Position numbers and translations under genes: made by a program. A DNA stretch of 64,000 nucleotides, taken from Methylobacterium terrae. Its GTDB lineage: Bacteria > Pseudomonadota > Alphaproteobacteria > Rhizobiales > Beijerinckiaceae. The stretch covers positions 4,116,001-4,180,000 of the forward strand of contig NZ_CP029553.1 in assembly GCF_003173755.1 (NCBI RefSeq), written 5' to 3'. Shown piece after piece: positions 44,181-53,144 of this stretch. Position 1 is the stretch's first letter. Every line of letters begins with the position of its first letter. The notes beneath the pieces were generated by a model that did not search any database, was not told where the DNA came from, and was given only the letters and a program-made list of their open reading frames with translations.

Positions 44181-44983
44181 GCGGCCTCCTCCCCGGTGGC
44201 GACGCCCAGATAGGCTTCCTGCACGGCGCGGTTCTCCCGGATGCGGGCTGGCGTGTCGGTGGCGATGATGCGGCCGTAGACCAGCACCGAGATGCGGTCG
44301 GCGAGCCCGAACACCACCGCCATGTCGTGCTCGACCATCAGGAGCGTGCGGCCCGTGGTGACCTCGCGGATGAGCTGGGTCGCGTGCTCGCTCTCGCTGT
44401 GGCTCATCCCGGCCATCGGCTCGTCGAGGAGGATCACCCGGGCGTCGCTGGCGATGGCGATGCCGATCTCCAGCGCCCGCTGCTCGGCATAGGCCAGGAG
44501 CCCCGCCGCCACGGCGGCGCGGTGGCCGAGGCGGATGCGGGTGAGGATCTCCTCCGTGCGCTCGGCGACGCCGGGCAGCGCATCGACCCCGCGCCAGAAG
44601 GACGGGCCGTGGCCCATCGCCCGGAGCACGGCGCAGCGCACGTTCTCCCACACGGTGAGCTTGGGGAAGATGTTGGTGACCTGGAAGCTGCGGGCGAGGC
44701 CGGCCCGGTTGATCGCCGCCGGGCGCCAGCCGGTGATGTCCCGGCCCTCGAGGCGGATCGTGCCGCTCGTCGGCGCGAAGCGGCCGCTGATCAGGTGGAA
44801 CAGCGTCGACTTGCCGGCCCCGTTCGGCCCGATGATGGCGTGGCGCTCGCCCACCGGGACGGCGAGGTCGACGCCGTTGATGATCTTGGCCGGGCCGAAG
44901 CTCTTGTGGACGCCCGACAGCTCGATCGCCGGGCCGGTGCTCGCGGAACTCATGCCAGCGGCATTCATGCCAGCGGTATTCAT
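44177..44983 (-). CDS. livG: branched-chain amino acid type ABC transporter ATPase LivG
   Basis: The 268-residue ATPase has Walker A HAIIGPNGAGKSTLFHLISG, the LivG segment LARSFQVTNIFPKLTVWENV, the region AYAEQRALEIGIAIASDARV and Walker B ILLDEPMAGMS. Its start overlaps the livM stop by 4 bp (ATGA). The N-terminus carries three near-identical 15-bp units each starting with ATG (MNTAG, MNAAG, MSSAS; starts 44983, 44968, 44953), so translation could begin at any of them. Confidence 0.92.
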   Translation of the reverse strand: MNTAGMNAAGMSSASTGPAIELSGVHKSFGPAKIINGVDLAVPVGERHAIIGPNGAGKSTLFHLISGRFAPTSGTIRLEGRDITGWRPAAINRAGLARSFQVTNIFPKLTVWENVRCAVLRAMGHGPSFWRGVDALPGVAERTEEILTRIRLGHRAAVAAGLLAYAEQRALEIGIAIASDARVILLDEPMAGMSHSESEHATQLIREVTTGRTLLMVEHDMAVVFGLADRISVLVYGRIIATDTPARIRENRAVQEAYLGVATGEEAA

Positions 44984-46308
44984 GCCAGCTTCTCCTTGGC
45001 GGCGGCGGAGGCCTCGTGCCAGGCGGCGGCGACCCGGGGCAGCATGGCGCGCAGGGCGAGCCCGCCCCCGATCGCCATCGCGCCGGCGACGACCCACGGC
45101 AGGATCCGGGCGGCGTCGAGGGGGATGCCGACGAGGCTCATCTCGGTGCCGTCGGACGCCTTCACCAGCACCCGGAACGCCATCTCGATCAGCGCGATGG
45201 TGCCGGCCAGCATGAGGAGGACGGGGCCGAGCGCCAGGAGGTAGGCCGGGACCAGCCGGTGGGCGGTGCCGGCGCGCAGCAGCGGGCCGTGCATGAGCGC
45301 CAGGCCGGCGATGCCGCCGGGGGCGAACATCACGATGGCGATGAACAGGAGCCCGAAATAGAGCTGCCAGACCTCGGTGAGGTCGCTGAGCGAGACCTGG
45401 AGCAGCGTCACCACGACGGCGCCGACGACCGGGCCGATGAAGGTGCCGATGCCGCCGATGAAGGTCGCGAGCAGCACGACGCCCGACTGGTGCACGCCGA
45501 GATAGGCCGAGTTGGCGATCTCGAAGTTGATGGCGGCGAGCGCGCCCGCGACGCCGGCGAACATCGCCGAGAGGCAGAAGGCGGTGACCCGGATCGTCTG
45601 CGGCTCGTAGCCGAGGAACTCGACCCGCTCCGGGTTCTCGCGCACGGCGTTGCACAGGCGGCCGAGCGGCGTGCGGGTGATCGCGTACATCGCCAGCGCG
45701 CAGATCAGGCACCAGGCGGCGATCAGGTAGTAGACCTGGATCTGCGGCCCGAAATTCACGTCGAACAGCCGCAGCATCTTGGTGCGGTTGGCGGTGATGC
45801 CCTCCTCGCCGCCGAAGAAGCTGTGCAGGATGTGGGAGCCGGACGAGACCAGCTCGGCGATGCCGAGCGAGATCATGGCGAAGACGGTGCCGGCCCGCCG
45901 CGTCGAGATCATCCCGAACAGGATGCCGAAGGCGAGGCCGGCGAGCCCGCCGACGATCGGCATCACCGGCAGCGGCACCGGCAGGCGGTTCACCGCCACG
46001 ACGTTCATCGCGTGGACGGTGAAGAAGGCCCCGAGCCCGTAATAGACCGCGTGCCCGAACGACAGGAGGCCGGTCTGCCCGAGCAGCATGTTGTAGGACA
46101 GGGAGAACACCACCATGATGCCCATCAGGCTCATCATGGTCAGCGCCGTGCCGCTGGTGAAGACGAGCGGCGCGGCGACCAGGATCCCGGCGGCGACCAG
46201 CCAGGGCGCGACCTGGGCGACGAGCCCGGCTCCCCGCGGGCGGATCGACGGGCGGGCGCCTGCCTGCGCCAGGGTCCCGGACGGCGCGATGTCGGCGAGG
46301 TCGCTCAT
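44980..46308 (-). CDS. livM: branched-chain amino acid type ABC transporter permease LivM
   Basis: The 442-residue inner-membrane permease contains the LivM core: SYNMLLGQTGLLSFGHAVYY, MISTRRAGTVFAMISLGIAE and TFIGGIGTFIGPVVGAVVV. Two or so extra hydrophobic segments extend the C-terminus (LLALGPVLLMLAGTIALIEM), making it longer than the common 300-400 residues. ATG 46308 overlaps the livH stop (ATGA). Confidence 0.92.
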   Translation of the reverse strand: MSDLADIAPSGTLAQAGARPSIRPRGAGLVAQVAPWLVAAGILVAAPLVFTSGTALTMMSLMGIMVVFSLSYNMLLGQTGLLSFGHAVYYGLGAFFTVHAMNVVAVNRLPVPLPVMPIVGGLAGLAFGILFGMISTRRAGTVFAMISLGIAELVSSGSHILHSFFGGEEGITANRTKMLRLFDVNFGPQIQVYYLIAAWCLICALAMYAITRTPLGRLCNAVRENPERVEFLGYEPQTIRVTAFCLSAMFAGVAGALAAINFEIANSAYLGVHQSGVVLLATFIGGIGTFIGPVVGAVVVTLLQVSLSDLTEVWQLYFGLLFIAIVMFAPGGIAGLALMHGPLLRAGTAHRLVPAYLLALGPVLLMLAGTIALIEMAFRVLVKASDGTEMSLVGIPLDAARILPWVVAGAMAIGGGLALRAMLPRVAAAWHEASAAAKEKLA

Positions 46309-47258
46309 GCTTCGCGGTTCCCGAGCAGGCCGGTCGGCCGCGCGATCAGCACGAGGACCAGCAGGAGGTAGGGGATGATCGGCCCAATCTGGGCGATCGT
46401 CACGTTCCACAGGTCGCCGAGCACGCCGCCCGAGGGCGCGGCGTCGATGCCGACGGACTGGAGCACGCTGGCGACCGAGACGTCGAGCGAAATGGCGAAG
46501 GTCTGCACGAGGCCGATCAGCAGCGAGGCCGCGAAGGCGCCGGTGAGGGAGCCCAGTCCCCCCACCACCACGACCACGAACAGGATCGGCCCGAGCAGGC
46601 CCGCCATGTTGGCCTGGGTCACCAAGGCCGGCCCGGCGATGACGCCCGCCACCGCGGCGAGACCCGTGCCGACGCCGAAGACCAGCATGAACACCTTCGG
46701 CACGTCGTGGCCCAGCATCGCCACCATGTTGGGATGGGTCAGCGCCGCCTGGATGATCAGCCCGACCCGGGTGCGGGTCAGCACGGCCAGGAGCGCGATG
46801 AAGATCGCCACCGAGATGACCAGCATGAACAGCTTGTAGGCCGGGTAGTTGGTGCCGAACACCGTGAAGGCCGGGAAGTCGAGCACGGCCGGGACCCGGT
46901 AGTCGACCGGCAGCTTGCCCCACACCATCTGCACCACCTCCTCGATCACGTAGGCGAGGCCGAAGGTGAAGAGCAGTTCCGGCACGTGGCCGTGGCGGTG
47001 GACGTTGCGCAGGCCGTAGCGCTCGACGAGCGCGCCGATCCCGCCGACCACGATCGGAGCGGCGACGAGGCCGACCCAGAAGCCGGTGAATTTGCTGATC
47101 TGGTAGCCGAAGAACGCGCCCAGCATGTAGAAGCTGGCATGGGCGAAGTTGAGCACGCCCATCATGCTGAAGATCAGGGTCAGGCCGCTCGCCATCAGGA
47201 AGAGCAGCATCCCGTAGAGCACACCGTTCAGCGTCGAGATGATGACGAGTTCGAGCAC
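46305..47258 (-). CDS. livH: branched-chain amino acid type ABC transporter permease LivH
   Basis: The 317-residue inner-membrane permease has about eight helices. Typical LivH features are NGVLYGMLLFLMASGLTLIF, SMMGVLNFAHASFYMLGAFF and VVGGLGSLTGAFAASLLIGL. The start codon appears to be GTG. It follows the binding-protein gene after about 200 bp that hold a strong hairpin. Confidence 0.93.
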   Translation of the reverse strand: MLELVIISTLNGVLYGMLLFLMASGLTLIFSMMGVLNFAHASFYMLGAFFGYQISKFTGFWVGLVAAPIVVGGIGALVERYGLRNVHRHGHVPELLFTFGLAYVIEEVVQMVWGKLPVDYRVPAVLDFPAFTVFGTNYPAYKLFMLVISVAIFIALLAVLTRTRVGLIIQAALTHPNMVAMLGHDVPKVFMLVFGVGTGLAAVAGVIAGPALVTQANMAGLLGPILFVVVVVGGLGSLTGAFAASLLIGLVQTFAISLDVSVASVLQSVGIDAAPSGGVLGDLWNVTIAQIGPIIPYLLLVLVLIARPTGLLGNREA

Positions 47259-47334
47259 GCGGGGGTCTCCTGCCGGTGCGGGTGGCCTGGGTAACCGAGC
47301 CTGGCGACAGCGCCCGCCGGCTTCACGTCACGAC

Positions 47335-47390
47335 CCGGTCCTTTCCCGGACGACTGGAGCGAGGCGGGAGGAGATCCGGGGAAGGACCGG
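47335..47390 (-). repeat. 15-bp stem hairpin between the binding-protein gene and livH
   Basis: The arms CCGGTCCTTTCCCGG (47335-47349) and CCGGGGAAGGACCGG (47376-47390) pair with one mismatch around a 26-nt loop. Hairpins at this place in ABC operons often protect the upstream binding-protein mRNA and lower permease expression. No T-run is present. Confidence 0.7.
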
Positions 47391-47458
47391 GGCGCTTCGA
47401 GGTGACGGCGATACGACGCGGCGCCCCGTCAGCCGGAGCGCCGCCCCGTCTCCTGCCT

Positions 47459-48697
47459 TCAGCTCGGCCGGTCCATCTTGCAGGTGGTCGGCAGCAGGGT
47501 GTCCTTCGCGTCGACCACGCCGTCGCCGGTCCAGCCCCAGCCGGTATTCTCGCTGTCGAGGACCTTCGACGTGTCGACCGGGCCGAAGCGCGAGATGTAG
47601 ATCGGCTGGAAGATCTGGTGGTCGTCCGGCCGGATGAAGCTGTCCTTGCCGTACAGCGTGTCGTTGTGGATCGAGTCCATCGCCTTGGCGATCGCCTTCG
47701 GGTCGGTCGACTTGGCGGCCAGCGTCGCCTTCGACAGGATGTTCATCAGGTTGACGACCCGGGGATAGGTCAGCTCCTGGCCGGTCTTGGCGCGGAAGGC
47801 GAGCTCGAACTCGTGGGCGGGCTTCGAGTCGACGTTGGGGTAACCCTCGGAGATCTGATAGACGTGATCGGGGAGGTTCGCCTGCTTGATCGCCGTCGGA
47901 CCGCCGGCGCCGCCGCCGTAATAGGTGTAGAACTTGGCCTGGAGCCCGGCATCGCCGGCAGCCTTCAGCAGCAGCGCCATGTCCTGCGCCCAGTTGCCGG
48001 TGATCACCGTGTCGGCGCCTGACGCCTTGATTTTGGCGATGTAGGGCGAGAAGTCGTTGACCTTCTGCAGCGGCGCGACCTCGTCGCCGACGATCTGGAT
48101 GTCGGGCCGCTTCTCCTTCAGCATCGCCCGGGCCGCGGCGCGCACCGCCTGGCCGTGCGAGTAGTCCTGATTGATCAGGTAGACTTTCTTGATTTCCGGC
48201 CTGCCCTTGATGTAATTGGTCAGGGCCGCCATCTTGATGTCGGAATTGGCATCGAACCGGAAATGCCAGTAATTGCACTTGGCATTGGTCAGCGCCGGAT
48301 CGACTGCGGCGTAGTTGAGATACAGGACCTCCTTGCCGGGATTGCGGTCGTTGTACTTGCCGACGAAGTCGATCAGCGCGGCGCCGACCGAGGAGCCGTT
48401 GCCCTGCACCACGATGCGGGCGCCGGAATCGATCGCCTTCTGGAGCTGGACCAGGCTCTCCTGCGGGTTGAGCTTGTTGTCGTAGCCCGTCACTTCGAGC
48501 TTCAGGTCGGCGTTCTTGGCGTTGAGCTGGTCGGCCATGAACTGGAAGGTCTTCAGCCCGGCCTCGCCGGTGCTGGCCCCGCCGCCGGAGAGCGGATCGA
48601 CGAAGGCGATCTTCAGGCTCATCGGCGCGGCGAGCGCGGTCGTGGCCGCCAGGGCGACGAGGCCGGCGGCCGTGATGCGCGCGAGGGTCTTGACCAA
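47459..48697 (-). CDS. ABC transporter substrate-binding protein (Leu/Ile/Val-binding type)
   Basis: The 412-residue periplasmic protein has a signal peptide (LARITAAGLVALAATTALAA). The PBP type 1 fold reads KIAFVDPLSGGGASTGEAGL, VVQGNGSSVGAALIDFVGKY and KVYLINQDYSHGQAVRAAAR. The start codon is TTG with an AGGAGG site 5 bp ahead. It is first in the operon with livHMGF. The IclR regulator divergent to it hints at an aromatic or organic acid rather than an amino acid as ligand, but this is inference. Confidence 0.9.
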   Translation of the reverse strand: MVKTLARITAAGLVALAATTALAAPMSLKIAFVDPLSGGGASTGEAGLKTFQFMADQLNAKNADLKLEVTGYDNKLNPQESLVQLQKAIDSGARIVVQGNGSSVGAALIDFVGKYNDRNPGKEVLYLNYAAVDPALTNAKCNYWHFRFDANSDIKMAALTNYIKGRPEIKKVYLINQDYSHGQAVRAAARAMLKEKRPDIQIVGDEVAPLQKVNDFSPYIAKIKASGADTVITGNWAQDMALLLKAAGDAGLQAKFYTYYGGGAGGPTAIKQANLPDHVYQISEGYPNVDSKPAHEFELAFRAKTGQELTYPRVVNLMNILSKATLAAKSTDPKAIAKAMDSIHNDTLYGKDSFIRPDDHQIFQPIYISRFGPVDTSKVLDSENTGWGWTGDGVVDAKDTLLPTTCKMDRPS

Positions 48698-48810
48698 GGC
48701 GTCCTCCTGGAATGGCGTTCCCGGTTGTTATGGGCGCGCCGCATTCGGCGTCGCCGGCGGAGTCCTGCCCGCCTTCAGCGAACACTGCCTCCCGCTACGG
48801 AGCCGGTCAA

Positions 48811-48833
48811 GATGCGAAATCGCAATTCGCATC
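48811..48833. promoter_or_regulatory. candidate IclR operator between regulator and transporter operon
   Basis: The perfect inverted repeat GATGCGAA-N7-TTCGCATC contains the nested palindrome TGCGA-AA-TCGCA. It lies in the 248-bp divergent region, 114 bp from the transporter start and 113 bp from the IclR start. A perfect minus-strand -35, CTTGAC (48806-48811), abuts it, while the -10 is poor. That is what one expects of an activated promoter. Confidence 0.6.
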
Positions 48834-48945
48834 GCGAAACAGGTTGCCGAAGCGCCGCCGCGCCGTCACCTTAAGGACGGCCCGGGGCGAGCCTTCGAAG
48901 ACCGCGGGACGAAAGAGCACGGCCGGATCGGGGGGAGACGGCAGC

Positions 48946-49785
48946 ATGGCACAGGCGATGGCGGCGCGCATCGACGCGACCACCCAGGTTCCGGTCGCTC
49001 AGGGCCCGGCGGAGGCCGAGGACGGCGACCGGCAGTTCGTCACCGCGCTCGCCCGCGGCCTCCAGGTGCTGCGCGCCTTCCGGGATGCCGCCGAGATGCT
49101 GGGCAACCGCGAGATCGCCGCCCGCACCGGCCTGCCGAAGCCCACGGTCTCGCGCCTGACCCACACGCTCCTGTCGCTGGGCTACCTCGTGCACGACCCG
49201 GAGGGCGAGCGCTACGGCCTCGGCCCCGCGGTGCTGGCGCTGAGCTCCGCCTTCCTGCGCCAGAACTCGTTCCCGCAGATGGTCAAGCCGTTCCTGCAGG
49301 ACCTCGCCACCGCGGTGCAGGCCCACGTGGCGCTCGGCCTCCTCGACGGATTGTCGAGCGTCTACGTCCAGCTCTGGCGCGGCCAGGGCCAGCGCATCGT
49401 CCTGTCGAGCGAGGTCGGCTTCCACCTGCCGCTCGCCCGCAGCGCCATCGGCATGGCGACGCTGGCGAGCCTCGACGAGGCGGAGCGCGTCGCCCTCCTC
49501 GCGCGCCTGCGCCGCGACGGGGCCGATGCCGCGCGGCTCGACCACAACTACCGCCGCTGCGCCGACGAGATCACCCGGCACGGCTTCTGCGTCGGCATCG
49601 GGATCTGGCACCAGGACATCAACGCCGTCGCGGCGCCCCTCCACGCCCCGGGCGGGCGCGGCTCCTTCGCGGTCAACATCAGCGGTCCCGCCTTCCTGCT
49701 CACCGAGGAGGTGTTGCGCCGCGACACCGGCCCGAAGCTGATGGAGACGATCGAGCGGATGCGCTCGCTCGGGATCGTCGATTGA
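48946..49785 (+). CDS. IclR-family transcriptional regulator
   Basis: The 279-residue protein has a winged-helix N-terminus (RGLQVLRAFRDAAEMLGNRE, RTGLPKPTVSRLTHTLLSLG). The C-terminal effector domain has LPLARSAIGMATLASLDEAE and AVAAPLHAPGGRGSFAVNIS. A GGGGGAG site stands ahead of ATG 48946. It is divergent from the liv-type operon, with a palindrome between, so it probably controls that operon. The effector is unknown. Confidence 0.92.
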   Translation: MAQAMAARIDATTQVPVAQGPAEAEDGDRQFVTALARGLQVLRAFRDAAEMLGNREIAARTGLPKPTVSRLTHTLLSLGYLVHDPEGERYGLGPAVLALSSAFLRQNSFPQMVKPFLQDLATAVQAHVALGLLDGLSSVYVQLWRGQGQRIVLSSEVGFHLPLARSAIGMATLASLDEAERVALLARLRRDGADAARLDHNYRRCADEITRHGFCVGIGIWHQDINAVAAPLHAPGGRGSFAVNISGPAFLLTEEVLRRDTGPKLMETIERMRSLGIVD

Positions 49786-49793
49786 GAGCGCGC

Positions 49794-50135
49794 TCAGGGT
49801 CGCTCCTCGCCTGACGCCTCGAGCCCGGCGAACCACGCGGCGTAGGGCGTGTTGCGGGCGAGGTGCCGGTTGTAGTCCGGCGCGCCGTCCGTCCACCACG
49901 GCGGACCGCGCTCGCCGAGGCCGTGCTTGGCGGCATCGACCGCGGTGCGGGCCGCGGCCAGGGCCGCGCCGCCGTCCCCCTTGGCGTCGCGCACCGCGCG
50001 GCGGGCCCGCATCAGGTCGTGCACCAGCGCCTCGCGGCGCTCGGGCGCGAGGCCCGGGTCGCTGCGCCGCCACAGCCGCCCGCGCACCACGATGTAGCGC
50101 CCGTCCGGCGTGACCGGAGCCGCCGCCCGACCCAT
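49794..50135 (-). CDS. conserved small protein of unknown function
   Basis: The 113-residue product contains TPDGRYIVVRGRLWRRSDPG, LVHDLMRARRAVRDAKGD and APDYNRHLARNTPYAAWF. It is charged and soluble. I recall similar proteins in alphaproteobacteria but know no function. ATG 50135 has a GGAG site upstream; GTG 50162 would add nine residues. It converges with the IclR gene. Confidence 0.7.
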   Translation of the reverse strand: MGRAAAPVTPDGRYIVVRGRLWRRSDPGLAPERREALVHDLMRARRAVRDAKGDGGAALAAARTAVDAAKHGLGERGPPWWTDGAPDYNRHLARNTPYAAWFAGLEASGEERP

Positions 50136-50240
50136 CACCGTAAGCTCCGCGATTGCGCGCACCGCCTTGAGGCGGCGTTAAAGCTTCGCGCGCAACCTCG
50201 TCGCCGGAAGCGGGGGCACGTCCTCCTGCCTGGGGGCGTC

Positions 50241-51143
50241 ATGCACATCGTCGTCGTCGATCCGAGCCGGGTGGTGCTCAAGGTCATCAGCGGGCTCCTG
50301 ACGCCGCGCGGCCACACCGTGGACACCTTCACGGATTCGCGCGAGGCGCTCGATTTCGTCACCGACAACGCGTCGGTCACGGCACTGATCACCAGCCTCG
50401 AGGTCCGCCCCCTCGGCGGCCTCGAACTGTGCTGGTCGGCCCGCCTGCTCGCGGACGCGCACCGTCCGCTCTACATCATCACCATGTCGTCGGCCCGCAA
50501 CGCCCGCAACCTCGCGGAGGCGCTCGACAGCGGCTCGGACGACTTCATCGACAAGCCGCCGAGCCCGGAGGAGCTCTACGCCCGCCTGCGCGCCGCCGAG
50601 CGGATGACCGGGATGCAGCGCGAGCTGATCCGGCTCGCCGAGACCGACGCGCTCACCGGGCTCCTCAACCGCCGCGCCTTCCTGCAACGGGCCGGCGAGG
50701 CGGCGGACCGGGCCGGCGCCCACGGCCGCCTGTCGATGATCCTCGTCGACATCGACCACTTCAAGGCCATCAACGACCAGCACGGCCACGACGTCGGCGA
50801 CATGGCGATCCGGGGCGTCGCGCAGGAACTCGTGGGGGAGGCGGGCGGCATCGCCGGGCGCCTCGGCGGCGAGGAATTCGCCCTGGCGCTGCCCGGGCGC
50901 AGCCTGGAGGAGGCCGAGGCGGCCGCCGGGCGCCTGCGGCTGCGCTGCACGCAGCTGCGCTTCAAGGGCCAGCGCGGCCCGGTGCAGCTCACCGCGAGCT
51001 TCGGCGTCAGCACTTGGTCGGAGGGCGAGACCATGGGCGGCCTGCTCAAGCGCGCCGACATCGCCCTCTACGAGGCCAAGACCACGGGGCGCAACCGGGT
51101 CGTCTCGGCGGCCACCGACCTGATCCTGGCGCGGACGGCCTGA
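50241..51143 (+). CDS. receiver-GGDEF diguanylate cyclase with degenerate receiver
   Basis: The 300-residue protein has an N-terminal receiver-like domain (MHIVVVDPSRVVLKVISGLL). At the usual phospho-Asp place it reads ALITSLEVRP, so Asp seems missing. Lys remains in FIDKPPSPEELYARL. The cyclase domain has ETDALTGLLNRRAF, DIDHFKAINDQHGHDVGDMA and the active site RLGGEEFALAL. It probably makes c-di-GMP without canonical phosphorylation control. Confidence 0.88.
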   Translation: MHIVVVDPSRVVLKVISGLLTPRGHTVDTFTDSREALDFVTDNASVTALITSLEVRPLGGLELCWSARLLADAHRPLYIITMSSARNARNLAEALDSGSDDFIDKPPSPEELYARLRAAERMTGMQRELIRLAETDALTGLLNRRAFLQRAGEAADRAGAHGRLSMILVDIDHFKAINDQHGHDVGDMAIRGVAQELVGEAGGIAGRLGGEEFALALPGRSLEEAEAAAGRLRLRCTQLRFKGQRGPVQLTASFGVSTWSEGETMGGLLKRADIALYEAKTTGRNRVVSAATDLILARTA

Positions 51144-51150
51144 CGGCGGC

Positions 51151-51933
51151 TCAGCCCGGTTCGCCCGGCACGTAGACCGCGAGCTTGAGCGCGGGATCGC
51201 CGGTCGCCTGGAAGGTCGCGTAGTCGAAGACGAGGCGGCCGTGCCGGGGGTGATGCAGCACCTTGCGGCCGGTCCCGCCGCCGCGCACCTCGTGCGCCTC
51301 CCACCATCCCGCGAAGAGCGGGCAGCCCGCCGTCAGACGCTCGAGGAGATCGAGGAAGGCCGGGTCCGCCGCCGAGAGGTCGTGGACCGCGCGGAACTGC
51401 GCCACCATGCGCTGCGCCTCCTCCGCCCAGGCCTCTCCGAACAGGTCCCGGGCCCGCGCGTCGGTGAGCACGAAGAGCAGGATGTTGCGCGCCGCCCCGG
51501 GCAGGTCGTCGAAGCCGAAGAGGTCGGCGGCGGCCGCGTTCCAGGTCAGGAGGTCCCAGCGCCGGCCGGTGACGTAGGCCGGCTGGGCCATCGCGTCGAC
51601 GAGGCGGCGGATCGTCGAGGGCACCGCCTCGTGCCCGAAGGCCGCGGGCCGGCCGCTCCGGGACAGGGCACGCAGGTGCGCGTGCTCGGCCTCGCTCAGG
51701 CAGAGCGCGCGCGCCAGGGCGTCGATCGTGGCGGCCGAGGGGCTGACGTCGCGCCCCTGCTCCAGGCGCACGTACCAGTCGATGCCGATGCCGGCGCGCT
51801 CGGCGACCTCCTCGCGGCGCAGGCCCGGCGTGCGGCGCCGCCGCCCCGACGGGACCGCGAGGGCGGCCGGATCGAGCTGCGCGCGGCGGGAGCGCAGGAA
51901 GTCGCCGAAGGCCTTCTGCCGGGGATCGCTCAA
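51151..51933 (-). CDS. XRE-type regulator with MmyB-like ligand domain
   Basis: The 260-residue protein has an N-terminal helix-turn-helix (RTPGLRREEVAERAGIGIDW, YVRLEQGRDVSPSAATIDAL). A C-terminal MmyB-like domain follows (RRWDLLTWNAAAADLFGFDD, NILLFVLTD). Such regulators often control a neighbouring oxidoreductase, here the divergent MDR-family gene 104 bp away. The start codon appears to be TTG. Confidence 0.88.
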   Translation of the reverse strand: MSDPRQKAFGDFLRSRRAQLDPAALAVPSGRRRRTPGLRREEVAERAGIGIDWYVRLEQGRDVSPSAATIDALARALCLSEAEHAHLRALSRSGRPAAFGHEAVPSTIRRLVDAMAQPAYVTGRRWDLLTWNAAAADLFGFDDLPGAARNILLFVLTDARARDLFGEAWAEEAQRMVAQFRAVHDLSAADPAFLDLLERLTAGCPLFAGWWEAHEVRGGGTGRKVLHHPRHGRLVFDYATFQATGDPALKLAVYVPGEPG

Positions 51934-52037
51934 CGTCCGCCTCGCGATGGGTGGGTCGCGTGATCCCAGGATGATACCAGTCCTTCCCGCGCTTTAGAAA
52001 AGCCTCATCCTCCGCCCGTTTCCACGGGAGAAGAGAG

Positions 52038-53144
52038 ATGAGAGCTGCCGTGCTCAAGGCGTTCGGGTCGCCGCTCGCCGTCGAGGAGGTGCAAGATCCG
52101 GTGATCGGGACCGGCGAGGTGATCGTCGACGTCGCGGCCGCCCCGGTCCTGCCCTACGCCGACGAGGTCTTCTCGGGCGCGCGCCGGTACCTGCTGCCGG
52201 TGCCCGTCATCCCCGGCTGCGGGGCGATCGGCCGGGTGCGCGCAGTCGGACCCGACGCGACGGTGCTGCGCGTCGGCGACTGGGTGTTCTGCGATCCGAC
52301 CGTGCGCTCGCGCGACGACGCGGCCATGCCCGACATCGTGCTCCAGGGCTGGAGCGCGCGGGGCGAGGGCGGGCAGCGGCTCCAGGCCTACCACCGGGAC
52401 GGCGCCTTCGCCGAGCAGGTGCGCGTGCCGACCGAGAACGCGGTCCGCATCGGCCCGATCGCGGCGGCGGAGGCCGGGCGCTGGTGCGCGATCACCACCC
52501 TGCTCGTCCCCTATGGCGGCCTCCTGGCCGCGGATCTCCGGGCCGGCGAGACGGTGCTGGTCAGCGGCGCGACCGGCCATTTCGGCAGCGCCGCCGTCGC
52601 GGTCGCCCTCGCCATGGGGGCGGGCTGCGTCGTCGCCCCGGGCCGCAACGCGGTGGTCCTCGCCGATCTCGTCCGGCGCTTCGGCGACCGGGTCCGCCCC
52701 GTGGCGCTGACCGGCGACGAGGCGGCCGACCGCGCCCGGATGATGGCGGCCGCACCCGGGCCGATCGACTGCGTGCTCGACATCCTGCCGCCCTCGGTCG
52801 ACGCGCGGGTCGTGCGCGCGGCGGTGATGAGCGTGCGGCCCCACGGGCGGGTGGTGCTGATGGGCGGCGTCGGCATGCTCGGCGGGGGCGACCTGGCGCT
52901 GCCCTATCCGTGGATCATGCGCAACGACGTCACGGTGCGGGGCAAGTGGATGTACCCGCCGGACGCGGTGGGACGCATGGTCGGGCTCGTCCGCGGCGGC
53001 CTCCTGCGGCTGGAGGAATACGCCGCGACGGCGTTCCCCCTCGACGCGGCGGACGAGGCGGTCGCGCACGCCGCCGCGCATGGCGGTCCGTTCCGCCTGA
53101 CCGTGCTGCGCCCGGACGCCGCACGCGCGACGCCGGCCGGGTGA
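52038..53144 (+). CDS. zinc-independent MDR-family alcohol dehydrogenase/quinone reductase
   Basis: The 368-residue protein belongs to the medium-chain dehydrogenases. NAD(P) binding is at GETVLVSGATGHFGSAAVAV. The catalytic zinc ligands are absent: the GHE position reads VIPGCGAIGRV, as in quinone-oxidoreductase-like members. The substrate is unknown. It is divergent from the XRE regulator that probably controls it. Confidence 0.85.
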   Translation: MRAAVLKAFGSPLAVEEVQDPVIGTGEVIVDVAAAPVLPYADEVFSGARRYLLPVPVIPGCGAIGRVRAVGPDATVLRVGDWVFCDPTVRSRDDAAMPDIVLQGWSARGEGGQRLQAYHRDGAFAEQVRVPTENAVRIGPIAAAEAGRWCAITTLLVPYGGLLAADLRAGETVLVSGATGHFGSAAVAVALAMGAGCVVAPGRNAVVLADLVRRFGDRVRPVALTGDEAADRARMMAAAPGPIDCVLDILPPSVDARVVRAAVMSVRPHGRVVLMGGVGMLGGGDLALPYPWIMRNDVTVRGKWMYPPDAVGRMVGLVRGGLLRLEEYAATAFPLDAADEAVAHAAAHGGPFRLTVLRPDAARATPAG

